NCBI GenBank assembly: GCA_002964805.2
Contig: PUDQ02000003.1
Location: 2,728,001 to 2,792,000, forward strand
Reading direction: 5' to 3'
DNA length: 64,000 bases
Origin: Trametes villosa
Lineage: Eukaryota; Basidiomycota; Agaricomycetes; Polyporales; Polyporaceae
In this document: in pieces, positions 57,491 to 64,000 of the stretch
How positions within the stretch are numbered: the first letter of the stretch is position 1
Layout of the letters: the number at the start of each line of letters is the position of its first letter
Position numbers and translations under genes: made by a program
The notes under the pieces: generated by a model
What the model saw: the letters and a program-made list of their open reading frames with translations, nothing else
Database searches by the model: none
Told to the model about the DNA's origin: nothing

Positions 57491-60400
57491 GGTGCAGGCG
57501 GTGCGAGTGGGCGAGAGGAAGACAGAGACGGAGAACGGAGGAAATAGTAGGACGGAGAGAAAGAAGTTGGCGAGGGGCGGGGGAAGGAGGGAGAGGACAA
57601 AGGGCGAAGGGCGCAGAGAGCAGGGGCAGGAAGGAGAGACGGCAGTTGGCGTGCGAGGCGGAGACGGAGGGGGCAAGGGACAGGGACGGGGACGGGGGAA
57701 GGGGAGGGCGATGGAATGAATGCCGGGGGAGGAGATATCCTCGCGCGCGCCGCTGCGAACGCGAAGCAGCCAACTCTATTCGCCACCCCCGCCCCCCCTC
57801 CCACACTCTCTTTCCGCCCCAGCAGGGCAGATTCTCAGAGCGAGGCCCCGTGATGCCCTCCCCGCCCGCGCTATCCCCTCCGCATATGCCGAGTGCGCGC
57901 CCAGATTGGGCGGGGATGGAGGCGCAGCGAGCGTTGTGGCGGGCGGACCTCCCCCTCCGGGTGGGTGCTTCTGCGGATGAGCGCGAGAAGCGGGCTCGTC
58001 CCTGCCTCGGGCCAGATAGCTGCGCCGAGATGGACGTCCGCCGGCCAGTCCGTGCTCGCTCGTCTCCCCGGCAACGCGCTGCAGGGAAATAGGCTCGGCC
58101 TCCGACGCTTCGCTGGGTGGGAGCGGGGGAGGGAGACTGCGTCCGAGCCTTGGCGCTTCTCGCACCCTTTCTCGGACGCCGACCGCCGCGGACAACGCCC
58201 TCCCCCTCCTGCCACCCACCACAGCCGCGCGCACGCTGGCTGTCTGCCTGTGTCTGCCAGACCCGGCAGCGACGATCCTCGGGCATTCGACAGCCGTGCG
58301 TCTCTCGGTATCAACAGCGCCCGCTCCAACTCCGGCCCCGTCCACCCTTGGCAGATGGACCGCCGGGCTTCATCATCCTTCCTGTGTTTATCACCAGAGA
58401 AGCTCGGATTCAAAAGGCGACTTGCGGAACGAGGATATGTACTGTCCCACCGGCCGGGTGTTCTTCCACGGTATTTTTGGCCTGCTGCGTTCTGTCAGCC
58501 ATCCATATCAGCGTTAACGTCTATCACATTCGACATCTGCGCATGTATTTGTCAGAAATTAAACGCATACATGCGAGGCCACGCACCTGGTAGAAGCATA
58601 GTCGCGGCCTCGTGTAGGCCCGCGCCAGCGTTCGGACGCAGCGCAAGGGTGATATAGTTCTCGCAGCTCTAGGAGGAACGTGGACGCTACGCATCCATGC
58701 ACAACGGGCCGACGTCAATCCAGCTGACGGGAGTGGCAGTCAGAGGACTCCGTCAAGACCAGACACCAGATGCTAGCGTTTATGCAGGCCCGGCCATACT
58801 ATTTGGCGCGTACGTAGCTGGAATAACTGGATCGGGGTGAATTTGAGGGGCGAGGCCCGCGGGTTTGTCGTCTACGGCGCGTGCTCGTTAATTACAGTTT
58901 TATAACGTGGTTAGATGAGCTGCTGAAGAGGTTATGTATCAGTGTGGCGATAGTAAAATGACGCGGGTGGAGGCAGGCTCACATGCGGACTGACCACGAG
59001 AGAGCGGTATGCAATTAGATCGGCTTCGGATTGATTCTTGTCGTCGTGAATGCTCGGACTTGCCATCTGCATCTCTAGTCGATTGTGGATGTGCGAGCGC
59101 CGGGCACTGAAGGAGCTCGGGCACGATGCGGAGTCGAAGCCATCGGCCACTATCCCGGCAACTCATGCGAGTGAAAAGGGCGCAGTAGCGACGCAGACTG
59201 CGTGCGCGCGAGGAGAAAGCGGTCGCGAGCGCATGCGGCGCGTAGAGGGCAGGCATGCGCGGGCTTCTAATACATGGCTCAGTATGTATGGGTTTGGTCG
59301 CGCGGGGTGAGGAGACGTACAAGTGCACATTGCGCGGCGGCGTGCGGCGCACCGAGTAGGGTTGAATGCCGTTGAAGTGGATGTGAGCAGGGTGGGCGCG
59401 AGGGGCGTGTTGAGGATAGAAGAAGAGGCCGAGTTTAGGTCTAACAGCGGTATTCGTGAGTAAGCTAAGGTTTTTATGAGGTCGCTTCAGGTGTAGGTAG
59501 ATCTCAGCGGACTGACTCACAAGCGGCGCGGCTGTGAATGGCGAACACCGAGCTAGCCTCGATCTTGGCATTCGCCGGCAGGGGATGTCGAGGCAGAGAA
59601 ACTCGACTGTTTTCGGCGCGCGTCGCCGAGCCCGTCCTTCGACTGCATTAGCCGATCTTACGCCGCTGCCGCCGCAAGACCTCGCGATGACTGTCGCACC
59701 GCATCCGGACCTGACTCGTTTCCTACCGTTTCCGAGGCGTCCTGCTTCGTCGATGTGGACGGCGTAGAAAGTCAAGCACCAGATTTTGCGCACGAGCGCA
59801 GTCCGTTCAGGAGGTGTGCGGGAGGCGAGATGGAGGGGGGTTTACTGGGGAGGAATACGCATGTCCTCATCCAGGTTTTCGACGACGCGCTTCGCGGCCA
59901 ATTGGGATCGCGATTTGGCCGTCCGGAGCGGGTCCGGTCGATGCTGTCATGTTGGTCGTCAATGCAGCCTGCCTAAGAGTCGAGGTTAACGTACGAGGTC
60001 TTGACACAGATCGGAGGGAGAGCAGCAGAGGCGACGAGCGATGCGTGTGCACCGAGTTGACTGCTGGAGCAAGCGAGGAAACCCGAGTTGCATACATTCT
60101 CAGATCAAGACGTGCCGGAATTGCAGGTGCGTTGACCAGGGTGCGTTATCGAGGCGCAATTGCGAGTTAGCTCGGCGCATGGGCGAGGCGGCGTAGACCC
60201 CTGGCGTGTCCAAGGGCTCGTTGGTGAGGCTGCTGCCATCTTTCTCATGCTGTACAAGAAGAGCGCACGATGAGATGTGTGGCCTAGATACTAGAGAAGT
60301 GCTCACCTTGTCTCCAGCGCGGACCGGTAGTGAGATGCGGGCTACCTATGTCTTTGGCATACGACGCGTGTTGCGGCAAACTTGCGCTCCTGGCTGCACG

Positions 60401-60716
60401 CGTATACTTGCGTGAGCGCATTCTCATGCTATTGAAACGAGCCCATGCGGGAATCAGGATGCATCGCATTCGTAGAGATTATACTCAACGGGCGTGGTAC
60501 CTAGAGAGGGCGTTAGTGCGCATGAAAGATGGCTACGGTGACGGCGCGTACCTCTGTGCAGTAACCTCTTCGATAGAACTCGCCAGGGCGTACTGTAGCC
60601 TGGCGCGATGAACGGTACACACCCTGCCAGCCGCGTCCGACCCCACTCGCGCTCCGAACCACGAACCACGACACCTCCATAATCCACTAGAATACATCGT
60701 CCAAGCCCTGCGAGCC
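57491..60716. other. 3.2-kb region without a supported gene
   Basis: The left 250 nt are polypurine on the plus strand (5' leader of the MFS gene). Longer frames at 57893-58657 (+) and 58939-59793 (-) have no domain, signal peptide or conserved exon pattern that I can recognise. A gene missed through intron fragmentation is possible. Confidence 0.35.
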
Positions 60717-61692
60717 TCACGCAGCACTCGCGCTAAACCCATGTCCAATCGTCGCGATCAGGAACACGAGCACCGCGACGGTGACCGAGCGCCCGAGCAT
60801 CGACACCGACTCGCTCGACGTCGGCACCTCCTCCGCGCCCGTGGGCAGCGGCCCGCGCCGCCCCGTCGCGCGCTGTACGTGTGGATGCGCGAACGGGTCT
60901 GTGCGCCCGTGCGACTGCGCGTGGGGGTGGTGCCCGTAGTTCGCGTATGGGTGTGCGCGGCCGTGGGGTGGGGTTTGGCCGTTGGGTGGGGGTGGTGAGT
61001 AGTAGCGGGGGCCGGAGTTGGGGCGGCGCGCGTACTCCCAGGCGTGCGTTGCGCCGCGCCGGCGGCCGTCGTAGGACCAGTGCGGGTGCGCATGGTGCGG
61101 TTCGTGTGCGCCGGGGGTGTGCCCTGGGGATGGGGCGAGCGTGCGGTCGTAGGCTCGTCTGCGGGATGGATCACATGAGGATGACGCCGCGACGAGTGCA
61201 AATGTACGTGGAGAAGGGGCGGGGGAAGGGCAGGAGGGCAGGAGGAGAGGGCGTACCGTTTCCGCTCGTCGCCGAGGACGGCGTACGCCTCGCTCACCGC
61301 CTGGAACTTCGCCTTCGCGCTCGGGTCCGCGTTCACGTCCGGGTGGTACTGTTTGCTAAGCTAGAGGGTCTGGCAGGGTCAGTGCGAGTTTAGCAAGGTG
61401 TGGGGCGACATGCGTACCTTGTAGAAACTCGACTGAGGTGCAAGCGTGAGCAGGGAGAAGAAGCAAGGTGGGAGAGTTGGGAGTCGGGACGCACCTTGAT
61501 CTGGTTGCGCGACGCGTCCTTGGGTATGTCTAGTGTCTGGTAGTGCCCATTGTGCGTGTGGGATGTCGAGAAGTGCTGTATGCGGATGCGGGATGCGGGA
61601 GAGGCTGCGAACTTGAAGGGATGTCGTAGTTGACTTGGTTGTGAGAAAGAGCAGGGAGGGGGGCGGAGAGATGGGAGGCGGAGGGCTTGCAT
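60717..61692 (-). CDS. Mitochondrial-type J-domain (DnaJ) protein with C-terminal membrane anchor
   Basis: Exon 1 starts [18 protein letters not shown], an Arg/Ser-rich presequence, then [18 protein letters not shown] 15-nt microexon (61418-61432) adds SSFYK, and the next exon gives [19 protein letters not shown] with the HPD motif, then [16 protein letters not shown]. The remainder is His/Pro/Gly-rich with no Cys-rich zinc domain. A C-terminal helix, [17 protein letters not shown], precedes the stop at 60717. This is a type III J-protein that would stimulate an Hsp70, probably mitochondrial Hsp70 at a membrane. The partner protein is unknown. Confidence 0.82.
61418..61432 (-). other. 15-nt microexon in the J-domain gene
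   Basis: Encodes SSFYK between NQIK and LSKQYHPD. It is preceded by CAG and followed by GTACGC on the minus strand. It is required to restore helix II of the J domain. Confidence 0.75.
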
Positions 61693-62494
61693 CGTGCGCG
61701 GGACGTTCTATGGTATGCAGCTCAAGGCGGAAAACGAGACGATTCGGAGAGAACGAGGAAAAGACAGCTGAAGGAGGCGAGAGGGAAAGCGGCAACGGCG
61801 GTGGAGGTCGAGGTGAAGTGGGCCGTGGAGGTGGGGTGCCGAGCGTCACCGGGAATCTTATCTTATCTTATCCTGCACTTGGCCGTGCCATGGTCCCGCT
61901 TCGAGCTTTCTTCGCAACGGCGACTGGCTACATTTGTGGTCTGTATACAGGCTAGACATACTGCAAGAATTTCTTCTCATGTATCTAGAGTACACAATGT
62001 CCAAAAGTGCAGGAAACAGCTTCACAGTGAGCCCGAAATCGCATGTCGACAGAGCTAGATCGCGATCGGGAAGCCATTGGCCCCGGATCCTAATATAGAC
62101 AAACAAACTGCAAATCCACTGCACCCCTCCAGCATTATGGAGAACTGCGACTGGTTAATCCGACGCTAGCTTACGAATTACTCCGGCATCGAGCTCTGAT
62201 GCAAGCTACGAGCACGCCCGCCTCGTTAACACATCTGCATGCTGGAGTTCAGGTCCGGAGAGCGCTCGGCATCTGTCCACTGTACTCGTTTCCAAGTTCG
62301 CGCGCGCGATGTGGGCAGGGATGCATATAGACAGGTCTGAGCCGGCGTAGATAGGTACGCCCGTATATTTGCGTTAACCCTCGCGCATTGTCTCCTAGCA
62401 CGCGCGAACCGATTGCTTGCAGGGCGTCCGCCGTCGTCGCAGCCCGCACTGCGCAAACCACCACGTAACCGAGCAAGGTCGAGCCAGATAGCAC
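61693..62494. other. Intergenic; contains a short dispersed repeat
   Basis: No gene is seen. The segment at about 62050-62115 resembles 34488-34552. Confidence 0.4.
62050..62115 (+). repeat. Short dispersed repeat, copy 2 (copy 1 at 34488-34552)
   Basis: Both copies share AGATCG-GATCGGGA-GCCATT--CC-C-GATCCTAA-A-A-ACAAACAA and a downstream CACC-CTCCA. Same orientation, about 27.5 kb apart. No terminal structure was recognised. Confidence 0.5.
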
Positions 62495-64000
62495 CTACGC
62501 CCGCACCTCCTGCCCGCCCTCGTCCTGCCTCTCGCCCTCATCCTTCCCCTCCCCCTTCACCTCAACAACCCGACTCACGACAAACGGCCCCTCGACCGGT
62601 ATCGTATGCACGCTATCCGTGACGTGCCGCCACGCCCCCACCAAGCTCCCCCGCGCGCCCCCCAAGAGGTACCCGCGGAAGACGTACGCCTCAAGCCGCT
62701 CGGGGAACGGGCTGAGCACGTCGGGCGCGGGCGCGGGCGTGCGCACGAGCACGATCAGGCCGTCCCAGCGGCGGAGGCGCCCGTAGAGTCGGTAGTCGCC
62801 CCAGGCGAGCGCGTGCCGGGTCGAGGTCTGTGGGAGGGGTTAGGATGGGTACTAGATGGAGGGGAGGGGAGGCAGGAGGAGAGGGGAGGGAGAGGGGGAG
62901 GAGGGGAAGGGCGTACCTCGCCTGTCAGGATGATATCCGGCTCGTTATCGTGACGAGGGGGATGTGTTTCGGTTTCGGAGACATAGCAGACGGAGGCGTC
63001 GGACGAGCTGGAACGGGAGGGAGACCGCCCGCTGCCGCTGGCCACTGCGTCGATGAATTCGTCGACGTCCATACTGTCCCCAAGCACCTCCTGCACTTCG
63101 CGCCGCGCCCGGCCCGCTCGCTCGTCGTCCGAGTCCCCCTCCATATCCCGCATTTCCACGTCGTCCTGCTCGCGTTCTGCCTCCTTCCCGGGAACATAAG
63201 TATCATACACCCACTGCCGCCCCCTCGCCCTCAGCGAAACGCGCAACACCCCGTCCCGCTCCCCCATGGCGTAGTGCGCCGGCCAGCCGCGCGGGAAGTA
63301 TGCGTTCGCGACGCCCTCGTCGAGCGGGTCGCGCAGCGCGTGCACCTCCCAGTGCGGCAGCGCGCCCCGGGGCCGCCGCGCGCGGTGCTCGCGGAGGGTG
63401 AAGTAGAGCGGGTAGTCGGTCACGCCGGGGCGGACGGGCAAAGCGAGCTCGGCGTCGAAGGTGCGCGCGTTGGTTGCGTAGGCGTATTCGAGCCCGTCGG
63501 GGTCCTAAGTCGCGTTAGCGACTGCAGGGGCGAACACTGCTCACCGAGGACGCCGCGAGGAGAGGTGGGACTCACCAGGGAGCGCCCTGCCCAGTGGCCG
63601 GTGAGGCTGCCGAACGTGTATTTCGTGCCGAGGATTTGTGGTGGCGTCGCCCAGGGGTCGTAGCAGCTGCACCAACGCGTCCAGTCATTATCGTTTGCTA
63701 TGCTCGGGCTTTCGAGGGATGCGGGAAGTTCCCAGGTGCCGTGGAGCGGGTACCGGGCAGCTTGGGTGCGCGAGAACTCGGGGTAGTCCGCACGCGTCGG
63801 TCCCAGAGTGGCCGTCTGGATTGCCTCGGCGCGGTCGACGGGGATCGGCTGCTCGACCTCGACCGGCTGGAACTCCTGCAGCGCGACGAAGAGCAGCTTC
63901 GCGACGAGCCCGATGGGCGGCTCCGCGAGCGTGAGCGTGCGCCCGTAGTGCGTGAAGGAGTGCTGGCAGTAGGCCGGGTTGCGGTAGAGCGGGTAGAAGC
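62495..64000 (-). CDS. F-box-type protein, C-terminal part (5' end beyond the window)
   Basis: The frame from the right edge reads YRNPAYCQHSFTHYGRTLTL, EPPIGLVAKLLFVAL, PTRADYPEFSRT, then TKYTFGSLTGHWAGRSL. The next exon has PDGLEYAYATNARTF, a Leu/Arg/Glu-rich middle and an acidic Ser-rich linker. The last exon reads EPDIILTGE, STRHALAWGDYRLYGRLR, RWDGLIVLVRTP, and YVFRGYLLGGARGSLVGAWR, then IPVEGPFVVSRR-like residues. This order (HSFTHYGRT, tGxWxGR, DIILTGET..HaxAWgxyxyyGRvRxWDGL, FRGYvxxG.xlvGxWR) is typical of the C-terminus of basidiomycete F-box proteins. The F-box itself would lie in the missing part. Probably a substrate adaptor of an SCF ubiquitin ligase; the target is unknown. Confidence 0.7.

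Noticed and set aside
57291..58657. Several frames of 150-290 codons around 57.3-58.7 kb
   Set aside because: They arise from a polypurine/polypyrimidine tract and GC bias; no homology features seen.
1..64000. CRISPR arrays, bacterial operons or rRNA genes
   Set aside because: None seen; the intron-rich genes show a eukaryotic nuclear sequence.

Overview
This window looks like nuclear DNA of a filamentous basidiomycete, probably an Agaricomycete wood-decay fungus. The genes have many short introns (about 50-75 nt, GT...AG). The families are typical of that group: two DUF6534 seven-helix proteins, a HET-domain relic, EXD1-like exonucleases, two GMC oxidoreductases, an AA9 copper monooxygenase, a reducing-type polyketide synthase and a Ty3/gypsy retroelement. 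Two GMC enzymes (one secreted) plus an AA9 enzyme suggest lignocellulose decay. That is inference; the species is not determinable from what I can read.

Layout. 1-2.85 kb: 5' part of a minus-strand Ty3/gypsy element, with gag joined to pol by what looks like a textbook -1 frameshift signal. 4.2-10.7 kb: DUF6534 protein, a small DUF3072-like protein, a truncated HET gene and a 3'-5' exonuclease. 11.1-32.4 kb: an accessory block with a multidomain polyketide synthase, a divergent GMC oxidoreductase, a LysM protein, a second DUF6534 protein, a secreted GMC oxidoreductase and a small SAM methyltransferase. PKS, GMC and methyltransferase together could form a biosynthetic cluster, but unrelated genes are interleaved. 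32.8-43.3 kb: gene-poor and rearranged, with an 81-bp perfect inverted repeat, a Pmp3-like relic, a hotdog thioesterase, a second intact exonuclease copy, a third broken copy and an inverted fragment of a gene that lies 3.5 kb away. 44.1-64 kb: denser and more housekeeping-like, with mitochondrial ferredoxin, an unknown membrane protein, Spo7-like phosphatase subunit, AA9 monooxygenase, an MFS transporter, a mitochondrial J-protein and the 3' part of an F-box-type gene.

Large-scale structure. Two ~1.46-kb copies of one repeat lie in inverted orientation at 39.75-41.21 kb and 51.48-52.94 kb. They bracket ~10.3 kb holding the ferredoxin, membrane protein, Spo7-like and AA9 genes. One repeat copy still carries a recognisable Myb/SANT-like coding fragment. 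The exonuclease family (two intact genes, one pseudogene within 33 kb) and the nested inverted fragment show repeated local duplication and inversion. Introns of the right-hand genes are strongly polypyrimidine on the coding strand, unlike those of the left-hand genes.

Most promising observations: the retroelement frameshift cassette; the polyketide synthase whose ketoreductase, enoylreductase-like and dehydratase motifs are all eroded while KS, AT and ACP residues are kept; the exonuclease duplication; and an 8-nt microexon that encodes the core of a GMC dinucleotide-binding motif.
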